Below, one piece after another: positions 9,856 to 18,382 of a stretch of DNA of 64,000 bases. The translations under genes and the position numbers were made by a program. The stretch covers positions 186,001 through 250,000 of the forward strand of contig NZ_FUZA01000001.1 in the NCBI RefSeq assembly GCF_900167945.1. Direction: 5' to 3'. Source of the DNA: Dyadobacter psychrophilus (GTDB lineage: Bacteria; Bacteroidota; Bacteroidia; Cytophagales; Spirosomataceae). The stretch's first letter is position 1. Each line of letters opens with the position of its first letter. The notes beneath the pieces were generated by a model that saw only the letters and a program-made list of their open reading frames with translations, did no database searches and was not told where the DNA came from.

Positions 9856-10045
9856 CCAGATTTACGCCTGTGAGGAGGAAAACCGTCCCTACTAAAAATG
9901 GAACAACAGATTCCCATTTGGAAACAGTAAGCCCCAGAACGGGTTTGTCAGACAAAAATGCAATGCAGGCAAACAGCAGGACTGAAATGCCTAAAATCGT
10001 GAGAAGTGCGCCAAAGAAGCGTTTAAACTGCGTATTGTTTTCCAT
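9845..10045 (-). CDS. Small two-helix membrane protein
   Basis: 66 residues with two predicted transmembrane segments (about 10-32 and 45-64) joined by a short loop containing SKWES. No family is recognised with confidence. It lies 24 nt downstream of the CCA-adding enzyme gene on the same strand, so it may be co-transcribed with it. Its 3' end overlaps the DUF2851 gene. Confidence 0.6.
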   Translation of the reverse strand: MENNTQFKRFFGALLTILGISVLLFACIAFLSDKPVLGLTVSKWESVVPFLVGTVFLLTGVNLVKG

Positions 10046-10069
10046 CTAAAATGTAATGAGGAGTCAGAT

Positions 10070-11488
10070 TTATGATTGTAAAGTTAAGCCCATTTTCTCG
10101 CCCTCTTGCACCATATATGCGTATGCGGGATCAAATTCGTTCGGTATAATGCCTTCCAGGATAGCTTCCCGTATTATTTCTTTAATGATGCCCACTTCCT
10201 TTGCCGGTTTTAAACCAAAAGCCTGCATGATCATTTCACCAGTGATGACGGGTTGGAAGTTGCGCAGTTTGTCGCGTTCTTCGAGGTCTTTCAACTTCTG
10301 TTCCACCAGGTCGAAGTTGTGCAGGAAACGCTTTACTTTGTCCGGATTTTTGGAAGTAATGTCAGCCCTGCAAAGTTTCATCAATGCTTCAATGTCCTCT
10401 CCTGCTTCCACCAGCAAACGCCGCATGGCCGAGTCGGTAATTTCTTCTTTTGACAGGACAATGGGTCTTAAATGCAGTCGCACAAGCTTTTTCACAAACC
10501 GCATTTTCTCATTCAAAGGCAATTTCATCCGACGAAAAATGACGGGAACCATTCTCGCTCCAACTTCCTCATGGTTATGGAATGACCAGCCAATGCGTTT
10601 ATCAAATTTCTTGGTGGCAGGTTTCGCAATGTCATGTAGGATAGCTGCCCAGCGGAGCCAAAGGTCATCGGTGTTTTGGGACACATTGTCCAGCACTTGC
10701 AATGTATGGTAAAAATTATCCTTATGTCCCTTACCATCAATCGTTTGCACGCCCAGCAACTCGATCATTTCCGGAAAAATAATCTGCAAAATGCCCGCGT
10801 GGTAAAGCAATTTAAAACCGTAAGAGGGCGTCGGTGAAAGGATTATTTTGTTCAGTTCATCCGAAATACGCTCCATCGAAACGATTTCGATGCGATCTTT
10901 CATTTTAATGATCGCGTCAAATGTATTGGGTTCAATGTCGAAGTTGAGCTGGCTTGCAAAACGGATCGCCCGCATCATGCGCAACGGATCATCGGAGAAT
11001 GTAATTTCTGGTTCGAGCGGCGTGCGGATGATTTTTCTTTTAAGATCCCGCAACCCGTCAAATGGATCCACAAGCTCGCCTAGTGTTCCTTTATTCAGAC
11101 TTATCCCCATCGCATTGATCGTAAAATCACGCCGGTTCTGGTCGTCACTGAGCGTTCCGTCTTCGACTGCGGGTTTCCTGGAATCAGAGCGGTACGATTC
11201 CTTGCGAGCGCCCACAAATTCTATTTCCAGATCGCCTTGTCTGATTTGGGCTGTCCCGAAAGTTTTGTAAATGCTTACAAAAACATCAGGTCCAAGCTGG
11301 CTGGCGACCATTTCCGCTAGTTCGATACCACTTCCGATCGAAACAATATCAATGTCCTTACTATTCCGTTTGAGTATCAGGTCTCTTACAAATCCACCAA
11401 TGACATATGCCTCCACACCCAGCTCCGCCGCAGCCTTCGCTACAATTTCAAGAATCGGATACTGGATTAACTGCTCTTTAAAATTCAT
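10070..11488 (-). CDS. tRNA nucleotidyltransferase (CCA-adding type, with HD domain)
   Basis: 472 residues. The N-terminal class II polymerase domain carries VIGGFVRDLIL and KDIDIV (metal-binding aspartates), then RRDFTINAMG and DPLRMMRAIRFASQL, all hallmarks of bacterial CCA-adding/poly(A) polymerase enzymes. The central region holds an HD-type motif (HTLQVLDN ... AAILHDIAKP), as in enzymes that can also trim or repair tRNA ends. It adds or repairs the 3' CCA of tRNA in the cytoplasm. A TACCTTTG element at 11500-11493 ends only 4 nt before the ATG, so the transcript may be almost leaderless. Confidence 0.92.
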   Translation of the reverse strand: MNFKEQLIQYPILEIVAKAAAELGVEAYVIGGFVRDLILKRNSKDIDIVSIGSGIELAEMVASQLGPDVFVSIYKTFGTAQIRQGDLEIEFVGARKESYRSDSRKPAVEDGTLSDDQNRRDFTINAMGISLNKGTLGELVDPFDGLRDLKRKIIRTPLEPEITFSDDPLRMMRAIRFASQLNFDIEPNTFDAIIKMKDRIEIVSMERISDELNKIILSPTPSYGFKLLYHAGILQIIFPEMIELLGVQTIDGKGHKDNFYHTLQVLDNVSQNTDDLWLRWAAILHDIAKPATKKFDKRIGWSFHNHEEVGARMVPVIFRRMKLPLNEKMRFVKKLVRLHLRPIVLSKEEITDSAMRRLLVEAGEDIEALMKLCRADITSKNPDKVKRFLHNFDLVEQKLKDLEERDKLRNFQPVITGEMIMQAFGLKPAKEVGIIKEIIREAILEGIIPNEFDPAYAYMVQEGEKMGLTLQS

Positions 11489-11526
11489 GCGGCAAAGGTA
11501 AAGAACTTAACTAATGTCTGATAAAA

Positions 11527-11557
11527 CTTGTTTAACCTTTCGGAATATTTAAATTTG
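11527..11557 (+). promoter_or_regulatory. Candidate promoter of the TumE-type module
   Basis: CTTG (11527-11530), 19 nt, then TAAATTTG (11550-11557) fits the Bacteroidota -33/-7 pattern. The ATG follows 24 nt later. Confidence 0.5.
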
Positions 11558-11581
11558 TTAGAAACCGGCAACAAAAATATT

Positions 11582-11851
11582 ATGCTTACGCTGACGAAAA
11601 AACAAATCGGCAATTGGGTTTTGTTGGATTATCTGGCTCAAAGGCAACAATTTCAGGATAAAATTAATTTTCTTGAAAAGAAATATAATGCTGATCTTCA
11701 AGCTTTCGAAACCAAGCTTGAAACTGCAACGTCTGAGGATTTCCAAGCCTGGGACGATCTTATCGAATGGAAAGCCTATACTCAGTTCCTGTCAGAAATA
11801 GATTCAAAAATAGCTGATATCAGGAATGGAGATTTTCAAATGGCTGGATGA
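11582..11851 (+). CDS. Putative antitoxin of a TumE-type module
   Basis: 89 residues from the ATG at 11582 (an upstream TTG at 11528 would place the promoter inside the gene). Charged and largely helical, probably coiled-coil (about residues 20-60, QFQDKINFLEKKYNADLQAF). No domain is recognised. It overlaps the next gene by 26 nt, the usual layout for an antitoxin coupled to a toxin. The role is inferred from this arrangement and from the identity of the partner. Confidence 0.55.
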   Translation: MLTLTKKQIGNWVLLDYLAQRQQFQDKINFLEKKYNADLQAFETKLETATSEDFQAWDDLIEWKAYTQFLSEIDSKIADIRNGDFQMAG

Positions 11852-12170
11852 CGAAAAATTTGTCTTCTCCTATACTATCAATGACTTCCGTGAGTTTCCT
11901 GAAAGCTATTATTTAAATCTGGAAATCAGATTTAATAAAAACACAGTGCTCTACGTAAGAGAATATGTAGAGGCAAGCCGAAGGAAATATGCGTTTCATT
12001 GGCAACAAGAGAATGGAGAATTGCTCGTCCGCTGGGATAACGCACCGCACTTTCCAAATCTCCCGACTTTCCCCCATCACAAACATAGAGCCGACGGCAC
12101 TGTTCAGGAAAGCACTGATATTTCATTGGACGACGTTTTTGAATATATCAAAAAGGAGCTGGACAATTAA
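11826..12170 (+). CDS. TumE-family (DUF6516-like) putative toxin
   Basis: 114 residues. The pattern VLYVREYV ... KYAFHWQ ... WDNAPHF ... FPHHKH matches the DUF6516 family, annotated as TumE-type toxins. The conserved HWQ, DNAPH and HHKH histidines suggest a nuclease-like site, but that is inference. Translation is coupled to the upstream small gene by a 26-nt overlap. The gene is intact, unlike the PIN toxin nearby. Confidence 0.65.
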   Translation: MEIFKWLDDEKFVFSYTINDFREFPESYYLNLEIRFNKNTVLYVREYVEASRRKYAFHWQQENGELLVRWDNAPHFPNLPTFPHHKHRADGTVQESTDISLDDVFEYIKKELDN

Positions 12171-12185
12171 TTAACCGCTCACAAC

Positions 12186-12557
12186 TCACCGGTTCACCAT
12201 AAAAAACGCCGTCCTGGGAAACCGATCGAACAGTTCATCCTTCAACTCCTTGCTGATCGGAAGTTCTCCAACGGCTTGCGACATGCATTGCAGCCACGCT
12301 ACGGCGTCGTCCTCCGTGATAACGTGGGGCATGTGGCGGGCGCGCATCATGGGGTGGCCATGAATGTCGGAGTAGAGTTGCGGGCCGCCGAGAAATTGGG
12401 TCAGGAAAAGTCGTTGCTTTTCTTTGATTTCGTCTTTATCACTTTTGAAAAGCCTGGAAATCAGCTCGTGTGCGAAGACCAGGTCGTAAAATCTATCGGT
12501 CAGTTGTCTTAGCGCCGCGTCACCGCCGATGCGCTCGTATAGGGAAGCTTCACTCAT
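12186..12557 (-). CDS. Truncated haemoglobin, group II-like
   Basis: 123 residues, the normal length of a 2-on-2 globin, cytoplasmic and haem-binding. Motifs include YERIGGDAALRQL, the QFLGGPQLYSDIHGHPMMRARH stretch with the proximal-histidine region, and a C-terminal AWLQCMSQAV helix, all typical of trHbO-like proteins. Likely roles are oxygen or nitric oxide handling. It lies 7 nt downstream of AMP nucleosidase on the same strand, so the two are probably co-transcribed; no functional link is known to me. Confidence 0.87.
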   Translation of the reverse strand: MSEASLYERIGGDAALRQLTDRFYDLVFAHELISRLFKSDKDEIKEKQRLFLTQFLGGPQLYSDIHGHPMMRARHMPHVITEDDAVAWLQCMSQAVGELPISKELKDELFDRFPRTAFFMVNR

Positions 12558-12564
12558 TTTTCAA

Positions 12565-13338
12565 TTAATTTTCAAACCGCAAATGTTTCACCGACGCACC
12601 CGACCTGGCCAGTTCCGTTAAGGATTCAATCCCAATCTCAAGGTGCATTTTGACGTAATTTGTGGTCACTTTTTTATCACTTTCTTCAGTTTTAACACCT
12701 TCCGGCACCAGTGGATTGTCAGATACCAAAAGCAATGCGCCGTGCGGAATGGAATTGGCAAACCCGACAATAAAAATCGTGGCCGTTTCCATGTCAATGG
12801 CCATCGCGCGGATATCCCGGAGATATTCCTTGAAACTGTCGTCGTGCTCCCAGATCCTCCGGTTCGTAGTGTAAACTGTTCCGGTCCAGTAATCCATTTT
12901 ATGTTTGGCAATGCTGGCGGAAACCGTGCTTTGCAAGCGGAATGAAGGCAACGCAGGGATTTCGGAAGGCATATAGTCGTCACTCGTTCCCTCACCGCGA
13001 ATGGCTGCGATAGGTAAAATAAGGTCGCCTACCTGCGTTTTCTTCAAGCCGCCACATTTACCCAAAAACAAAACGGCCTTCGGATTAATGGCCGACAAAA
13101 GATCCATAACTGTGGCCGCCATTGGGCTGCCCATCCCAAAATTAATAATAGTAATGTCCTTAGCAGTAGCCGTTTGCATGGCCCTGCCCTGCCCTTTTAC
13201 CTCCACATTGAACTTCTCCGCAAACATGGTCACATAGTTTCCGAAGTTGGTTAGCAAAATATAATTGCCGAAATCTTCAACGGCCGTGCCTGTATAGCGC
13301 GGCAACCAGTTTTCGACGATTTGTTCCTTTGTAGTCAT
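12565..13338 (-). CDS. amn: AMP nucleosidase
   Basis: Hydrolyses AMP to adenine and ribose 5-phosphate. 257 residues, the short Bacteroidota form, from the ATG at 13338 (MTTKEQIVENWLPRYTG). The frame extends to 13452, but that would overlap the divergent gene and lacks conservation. Nucleoside-phosphorylase-fold motifs are visible: NFGMGSPMAATVMDLL, VLFLGKCGG, AIRGEGTSDDYMP and AIDMETATIF. The globin gene follows in the same transcription unit. Confidence 0.88.
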   Translation of the reverse strand: MTTKEQIVENWLPRYTGTAVEDFGNYILLTNFGNYVTMFAEKFNVEVKGQGRAMQTATAKDITIINFGMGSPMAATVMDLLSAINPKAVLFLGKCGGLKKTQVGDLILPIAAIRGEGTSDDYMPSEIPALPSFRLQSTVSASIAKHKMDYWTGTVYTTNRRIWEHDDSFKEYLRDIRAMAIDMETATIFIVGFANSIPHGALLLVSDNPLVPEGVKTEESDKKVTTNYVKMHLEIGIESLTELARSGASVKHLRFEN

Positions 13339-13389
13339 GAATTCATTCAGTTTATTGCCAGCATTTTGTTGTGATGTGTATCTTCGCTC

Positions 13390-13839
13390 ATGGAATCTTT
13401 GAACCTCCCTGCGTTTGCTTACAAAGTTAAGCACGTTAACGGGAAACCGCATATCTTCGACATTATACGCAGGAAATTCGTTTCACTTACGCCGGAGGAG
13501 TGGGTAAGGCAGCATTTTATTCATTTGCTGATCAAAGAATATGGTTATCCCAAATCGCTTTTTGCCGTAGAAACCGGCTTGCAATACAACACGTTAGCCA
13601 AGAGGACCGACATTATGATCCTGTCCGGCGAGTCACTTCCGTTTCTCCTGGTGGAATGCAAAGCTCCTTTTATTGCTGTCACCGACGCCACCTTTGCGCA
13701 GATCAGCCGCTATAATTTTACATTACAACCTCAATATCTGGCTGTTACCAACGGCATGAGCCATTATTGTTTCAAAGCGGTGAATGGACAGATCCACTTT
13801 ATGGATGATTTCCCAAAATACAGGGAGTTTAACAATTGA
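13390..13839 (+). CDS. Lone HsdR N-terminal (PD-(D/E)XK) domain protein
   Basis: 149 residues containing the N-terminal nuclease domain of type I restriction HsdR subunits but no helicase domain. The catalytic pattern is visible as KRTDIMIL followed by FLLVECKAP (D ... E-x-K). No hsdM or hsdS lies nearby, so it is unlikely to be a working restriction system. It is transcribed divergently from AMP nucleosidase. Such stand-alone proteins are common in Bacteroidota and their role is unknown. Confidence 0.8.
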   Translation: MESLNLPAFAYKVKHVNGKPHIFDIIRRKFVSLTPEEWVRQHFIHLLIKEYGYPKSLFAVETGLQYNTLAKRTDIMILSGESLPFLLVECKAPFIAVTDATFAQISRYNFTLQPQYLAVTNGMSHYCFKAVNGQIHFMDDFPKYREFNN

Positions 13840-13851
13840 TTTTTTTGGCAT

Positions 13852-13891
13852 AAAAAAGACAAAAACCTGCCCAACCAAAAGGTCGGACAGG
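13852..13891 (-). terminator. Intrinsic terminator downstream of yceI-like gene
   Basis: Read leftwards, an 11-bp stem (13891-13881 with 13876-13866, including G-U pairs) closes a TTTT loop and is followed by a T-rich tract (13865-13852). It lies 39 nt beyond the YceI stop codon. Confidence 0.75.
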
Positions 13892-13930
13892 TTAACAATC
13901 TTAGCCATGAAAATTCTAAATGTCAGTCGA

Positions 13931-14554
13931 TTATTTTGAAGCAACCAATTTCACATCAATGCTGAAATCGTCGTTGATCATTTTGTCACCAAGGTTTTCG
14001 AAGAAAGACTTGGAGTTGTATTTAATGTCGTATTTCGAACGGTCAACCACGATCTTACCAGTCGCCTCTGCGCCAGTTGCGGTTGTTTTCACAGTTACAG
14101 GGAAAGTCACAGGTTTTGTGATGCCTTTAATAGTAAGGTCGCCGGTAACTTCGTAAACCCCGGTTGACTTCGGTGTTGCTTTTGTCACTACAAATGTTGC
14201 AGTAGGGTGTTTTTCAACAGCAAAGAAATCATCTGACTTCAAGTGACCTATCAGTTTACCATTGTATTCTTTGTCCGTAAGGTCTGTGTTTGTGATAGTT
14301 GTCAAGTCAGCAACAAACTTACCACCGGTCAATTTAGCACCGTCCATGGTGATCGTTCCTTCTTTCAAGGCGATTTTGCCAGTATGTTCGCCGGTTACTT
14401 TTTTGCCAACCCATGTCAGCTCACTTTTAGAGGTGTTTACTTTCAAATTTGTCGCCTTTTTTACTTTGTCATCTGCTGATGCAGCACCTGAAACGAAAAG
14501 AGCCACTGCAACAGAAGCAAGGAAAAATTTAACGGATTTCATTGTAGTTTTCAT
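13931..14554 (-). CDS. YceI family secreted protein
   Basis: 207 residues with a signal peptide (about 1-27, ending AASA). The rest matches the YceI lipocalin-like fold, which binds polyisoprenoid-type lipids: TSKSELTWVGKKVTGEHTG at the start of the domain, HLKSDDFFAVEKHPTATF in the middle, and VTGDLTIKGITKPVTFPV. A second possible start is Met5. An intrinsic terminator follows. The MarR gene upstream on the same strand may be transcribed with it, but a 67-nt gap separates them. Confidence 0.88.
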   Translation of the reverse strand: MKTTMKSVKFFLASVAVALFVSGAASADDKVKKATNLKVNTSKSELTWVGKKVTGEHTGKIALKEGTITMDGAKLTGGKFVADLTTITNTDLTDKEYNGKLIGHLKSDDFFAVEKHPTATFVVTKATPKSTGVYEVTGDLTIKGITKPVTFPVTVKTTATGAEATGKIVVDRSKYDIKYNSKSFFENLGDKMINDDFSIDVKLVASK

Positions 14555-14621
14555 TTTTTGAATTAATTGATTGTTTTAAAATTATTGGGTTATTCACTTT
14601 TTTGGTAATTCATTTTAAATA

Positions 14622-15080
14622 CTAATGGTCGGCTTCACGAAGCTTATCCAGCATTGCATTGATCTGATCCGCTTCTTCGATCGAAATCACATTGAAGCGG
14701 TTTTCCCACTCGTCCACATGCGGATCAAGCTCTTCAAGTAATTTCAGCCCCTCTTCCGTTATCAAGACGTCCACTGCCCTCCTGTCATTAGGGCAAGACG
14801 ACCGTTTTGCCAGATTCTTGGCCAACAATTTGTCGACAAGCCGCGAAGTGTTAGAATTCTTATCCAACATTCTTTCGGTAATATCACTTACCTTGATCGG
14901 GTTAAGCTGTTGCCCGCGCAGGATCCGCAACACATTATATTGCTGACTTGTGATATCATATTCTTTGAAAAATTCAAGCTGCTTGTATTCCAGCCAATTG
15001 CTCGTATAAATCAGGTTCAATGCGAGCCGCTGATAAGCGCTTCGAAATTTTTTTTGTTTTATATCAGTTTCAATAGACAT
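14622..15080 (-). CDS. MarR family transcriptional regulator
   Basis: 152 residues with a winged-helix domain (about 35-120). The segments SQQYNVLRILRGQ, VSDITERMLDKNSNTSRLVDKL and the wing ending in CPNDRRAVDVLITEEGLKLL are typical of MarR dimers, and the DRR motif is intact. It is divergent from maf and lies upstream of the yceI-like gene. The target is probably local, perhaps yceI, but that is inference. Confidence 0.9.
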   Translation of the reverse strand: MSIETDIKQKKFRSAYQRLALNLIYTSNWLEYKQLEFFKEYDITSQQYNVLRILRGQQLNPIKVSDITERMLDKNSNTSRLVDKLLAKNLAKRSSCPNDRRAVDVLITEEGLKLLEELDPHVDEWENRFNVISIEEADQINAMLDKLREADH

Positions 15081-15179
15081 AGCTGACGGTAAATGTATTT
15101 ATGATGTATATACATTTAATGTTATAACATCTATTCATAAACGAATGGTTCATCCTAGGGAAAAATATTTTTGTTCTAC

Positions 15180-15758
15180 ATGATTTCTTTACAAAAACCG
15201 CTCATCCTCGCATCCAATTCTCCACGCCGAAAACAATTGCTCGCAGACGCAGGGTTCGATTTTACCGTTGAAGTGTTGCCTACCGACGAGACTTTTCCGG
15301 CAACATTGCCCGCTGAACAGGTCGCAGATTATATCTCAAAAGAAAAAGCCGAGCAGTTTCGAGGCATCAGACCGGAAGCCATTGTCCTCACCGCAGACAC
15401 AATCGTAGTTGCAAACCATGAAATCCTGGGAAAACCAAAAGACTTTAAGGAAGCATTTACTATGCTGAAAATGTTGTCAGGCCAAATGCATACAGTGATA
15501 ACTTCGGTAAGTTTACTGTCCGGGGATAAAATTCAAACGGTCTCTGATGTTGCGAAAGTGACGCTTAGTGCGCTGGAAGAGTGGGAAATAACACATTACA
15601 TTGAGCGTTACCAACCTTTCGACAAAGCAGGTTCCTACGGCATACAGGAATGGATCGGAATGATTGGCGTTGAAAAAATTGAGGGATCATTTTACACGAT
15701 TATGGGCTTACCGGTGCATATTGTTTATAAATTGCTGAAACCTTATTTCATCAGCTAA
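15180..15758 (+). CDS. maf: Maf family nucleotide pyrophosphatase
   Basis: 192 residues. N-terminal ASNSPRRKQLL is the Maf phosphate-binding signature, and DTIVVANHEILGKPKD and GSYGIQEWIG complete the active site, fitting the dTTP/UTP pyrophosphatase (YhdE) branch. It clears non-canonical or excess nucleotides in the cytoplasm. The ATG at 15180 is chosen over a TTG nine bases earlier. A TATTTTTG element (15166-15173) ends 6 nt before it, so the mRNA may be nearly leaderless. Confidence 0.9.
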   Translation: MISLQKPLILASNSPRRKQLLADAGFDFTVEVLPTDETFPATLPAEQVADYISKEKAEQFRGIRPEAIVLTADTIVVANHEILGKPKDFKEAFTMLKMLSGQMHTVITSVSLLSGDKIQTVSDVAKVTLSALEEWEITHYIERYQPFDKAGSYGIQEWIGMIGVEKIEGSFYTIMGLPVHIVYKLLKPYFIS

Positions 15759-15784
15759 GCCCGCCAGATTCAGGCGACATTAAT

Positions 15785-17290
15785 ATGATTGCAGATAAGT
15801 CAAGATTTATTCCAAGGGTTTGTTACGAGATTTTTGTCCGTTCGTTTTGTGATTCAAATGGCGATGGGATTGGTGACTTAAATGGCATTATTTCAAAACT
15901 CGATTATCTCGCCGACCTGGGCATTGAGGCGATCTGGCTTACGCCGATCCACCCGTCGCCAAGCTATCACAAATATGATGTAACGGATTATTACGCCATT
16001 GAACCGGAATATGGAACAATGGACGACTTTAAAAAGCTGCTCGAAAGTGCCCGCCAGCGAGGCATTGAAATTTACCTGGACCTGATCATCAACCACACCA
16101 GCACGCTTCATCCGTGGTTTTCGGAAGCGCGAAAGAGCAATGCGAATGCATATCGTGAATTTTACTGGTGGATGACGCCGCCGCAAATTGAAGCATTAGG
16201 GATTTCAAAACGCGAAACTTCGGACGATTCGCAGGTCGTTTATCCCTGGCACGAAAACCCGGAAGATCCGGAAAAATATTATGGCCTGTTTTTCAAAGGC
16301 ATGCCCGACCTCAATTATCACTCCGAGGCGCTCCGTGCAGAGTTGGAGAAAATAGTCCGGTTTTGGCTTGTTGAAATTGGCGTGGACGGCTTTCGGCTGG
16401 ATGCGGCCAGGCACGTTTATCCGGAATGGGAGAAACATTTAAGCGTAGAATTCTGGCAGTATTTTTCAAAAGTGGTGCAGGACATCAAGCCTGACGCATT
16501 CACAGTTGGCGAGGTCTGGGCAGAAACAGAGGAAGTTGCGCCCTATTTCCGGTATCTGGACGCCACATTTCATTTCGACCTCAGCTTCGCGCTGCAACGC
16601 ATGCTGATCGGTGAAAAAGATGAAGACATTGTTGAAAAGTTACAGGCCAGTTATGCGGTTTTTGAAAAATATAACCCGCTGTTTGTTGACGCGATCATGC
16701 TCACAAACCATGACCAGGACCGCATTGCGAGCGTCACGGGCAATCACAAAGCGAAAATTAAAATGGCGGCAAGCATTCTGCTGACATTGCCCGGGCAGCC
16801 TTACATTTATTATGGTGAAGAAATTGGCATGCTCGGTACAAAACCCGATCCTTACATCAGGGAGCCGTTTATCTGGTCAGAAGATTCAGAAAACAGCGGA
16901 ACACCCAGCTGGATTGACGCCCAATTTTCGCAAATAGGAACAGTAGCGCCATTGTCTTCGCAAACCGGAGATCCCGATTCGGTTTTTCATCATTATAAAA
17001 CATTAATAAACCTTCGAAAATCCGAACCCGCGCTGAGCCAGATTTTCGCGCCAAATTTGCATCGGGTGTGCCTGCAAGACGATCAGATGCTCGCGTATTT
17101 CCGGCCACATGTGGATAAGTCGCTGGTTATCATTCACAATTTGAGCAGTTATCACAAGCCCATTCTGATGCCCGAAGACAAATCAGATTTCACTCACATT
17201 CTTTTTTCTACCGACCCGCAGCATTCAGGCACGTTACAAACCATGCAGCTCGCGCCACATTCAAGTCTGATCCTCGCTTCTCATTCCTGA
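15785..17290 (+). CDS. GH13 alpha-glucosidase/trehalose-synthase-like enzyme
   Basis: 501 residues, no signal peptide, so cytoplasmic. A complete GH13 barrel: DGIGDLNGIISKLDYL, LIINHTS (region II), GFRLDAARH (nucleophile Asp), VGEVWAE (acid/base Glu) and LTNHDQDR (third acidic residue). The pattern fits the oligo-glucosidase/trehalose synthase part of GH13; no maltokinase domain is fused. It probably acts on alpha-glucosides or maltose/trehalose; the exact substrate is open. It starts 26 nt after maf and may be co-transcribed. Confidence 0.85.
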   Translation: MIADKSRFIPRVCYEIFVRSFCDSNGDGIGDLNGIISKLDYLADLGIEAIWLTPIHPSPSYHKYDVTDYYAIEPEYGTMDDFKKLLESARQRGIEIYLDLIINHTSTLHPWFSEARKSNANAYREFYWWMTPPQIEALGISKRETSDDSQVVYPWHENPEDPEKYYGLFFKGMPDLNYHSEALRAELEKIVRFWLVEIGVDGFRLDAARHVYPEWEKHLSVEFWQYFSKVVQDIKPDAFTVGEVWAETEEVAPYFRYLDATFHFDLSFALQRMLIGEKDEDIVEKLQASYAVFEKYNPLFVDAIMLTNHDQDRIASVTGNHKAKIKMAASILLTLPGQPYIYYGEEIGMLGTKPDPYIREPFIWSEDSENSGTPSWIDAQFSQIGTVAPLSSQTGDPDSVFHHYKTLINLRKSEPALSQIFAPNLHRVCLQDDQMLAYFRPHVDKSLVIIHNLSSYHKPILMPEDKSDFTHILFSTDPQHSGTLQTMQLAPHSSLILASHS

Positions 17291-17367
17291 GACTTAGACA
17301 GTAGGTTGGAGTGCATCCGCTTCTTTATTCCATAATCATGTTTTAAATCCAAATAAACTTCGGAATC

Positions 17368-18381
17368 ATGAAGCGTTGCAGGTCATTTCTGTGTTTTTTC
17401 CTGACCATATCGTCAATCGGTTTTGCCCAAAAATCTTATCCCACCATGGGAAAGATTATATATGAGGATCCCGCATTTGAAAAATTGCTCGCCAAGGACG
17501 CTAAAATTGAGGTTTTAGCGTCGGGTTTTGAATGGTCAGAGGGGCCGGTTTGGGTGAAAGACAGCAGTTTTCTTCTATTTTCTGATGTTCCAAAAAACAG
17601 AATTTACCGATGGGATGAAAAAAGCGGACTGTCCGTTTTTCTGGAACCGTCCGGTTATACGGGCCGCGGCCTTTACAGCGATGAGCCGGGCAGCAATGGC
17701 CTGATCATTGACAGCAAAGGCAGGCTCGTCTCTTGCGAACACGGCGACCGGCGTATTTCGGCTGTACCCTTAAAAGTAGGTGGAAAAGTAACGCTTGCGG
17801 ATAATTTTGAAGGCAAAAGGTTCAACAGTCCGAATGACGTTACCGAGCATGCCAACGGCAGCTATTATTTCACCGATCCGCCTTATGGAATGGCTAAAAA
17901 GCACGAGGATCCTAGCCGGGAAACAAAGCAATTCGGTGTTTACCGCATTGCAAAAGACGGAAAAATCACCTTGCAGATTCCGGATCTCACCCGGCCTAAC
18001 GGACTGGCATTTTCACCGGACGGAAAGGTCCTTTATGTAGCCCAATCCGATCCTGAAAAAGCTATAATCATGGCCTATAATGTAGATGAAAGCGGAAATA
18101 TTGTTGGGAAGGGAAAACTCATCCACGATGCAACAGCGATGTTAAAAGCTGGAAAACAAGGCTTACCCGACGGCTTAAAGATCGATAAGGACGGAAATTT
18201 ATGGTCATCCGGCCCCGGCGGAATGCTTATTCTCACTCCGGCCGGAAAGTTATTAGGCAGAATCGAAATGGGCGAACTAACGTCAAATTGCGCCTGGGGA
18301 AATGATGGCTCTACATTATATATGACCGTGGACGGTTATGTGTGCAGGGTCAGAACCAACACGAAAGGCGCAGGATGGTAA
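17368..18381 (+). CDS. Secreted SMP-30/gluconolactonase family protein
   Basis: 337 residues with a signal peptide (1-20, ending IGFAQ) and a six-bladed beta-propeller. SMP-30 features include EWSEGPVWV with a likely metal-binding Glu, FNSPNDVTEHANGSYYFTDP, LTRPNGLAFSPDGKVLYV and KQGLPDGLKIDKDGNLW (metal-binding Asn and Asp). It probably hydrolyses sugar lactones in the periplasm. It is a second lactonase-like gene in the window, about 7 kb from the lactonase of the oxidative cluster. Confidence 0.86.
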   Translation: MKRCRSFLCFFLTISSIGFAQKSYPTMGKIIYEDPAFEKLLAKDAKIEVLASGFEWSEGPVWVKDSSFLLFSDVPKNRIYRWDEKSGLSVFLEPSGYTGRGLYSDEPGSNGLIIDSKGRLVSCEHGDRRISAVPLKVGGKVTLADNFEGKRFNSPNDVTEHANGSYYFTDPPYGMAKKHEDPSRETKQFGVYRIAKDGKITLQIPDLTRPNGLAFSPDGKVLYVAQSDPEKAIIMAYNVDESGNIVGKGKLIHDATAMLKAGKQGLPDGLKIDKDGNLWSSGPGGMLILTPAGKLLGRIEMGELTSNCAWGNDGSTLYMTVDGYVCRVRTNTKGAGW

Positions 18382-18382
18382 C

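Noticed and set aside
10056-10712. Rightward 218-codon frame over the CCA-adding enzyme gene
   Set aside because: Antisense to conserved HD and polymerase motifs; low-complexity Ser-rich translation.
13390-13839. Type I restriction-modification system
   Set aside because: Only an HsdR N-terminal-type domain is present; no helicase, methylase or specificity subunit.
15785-17290. A maltose/glycogen PUL around the GH13 enzyme
   Set aside because: The enzyme lacks a signal peptide and no SusC/D, regulator or second glucanase is adjacent.
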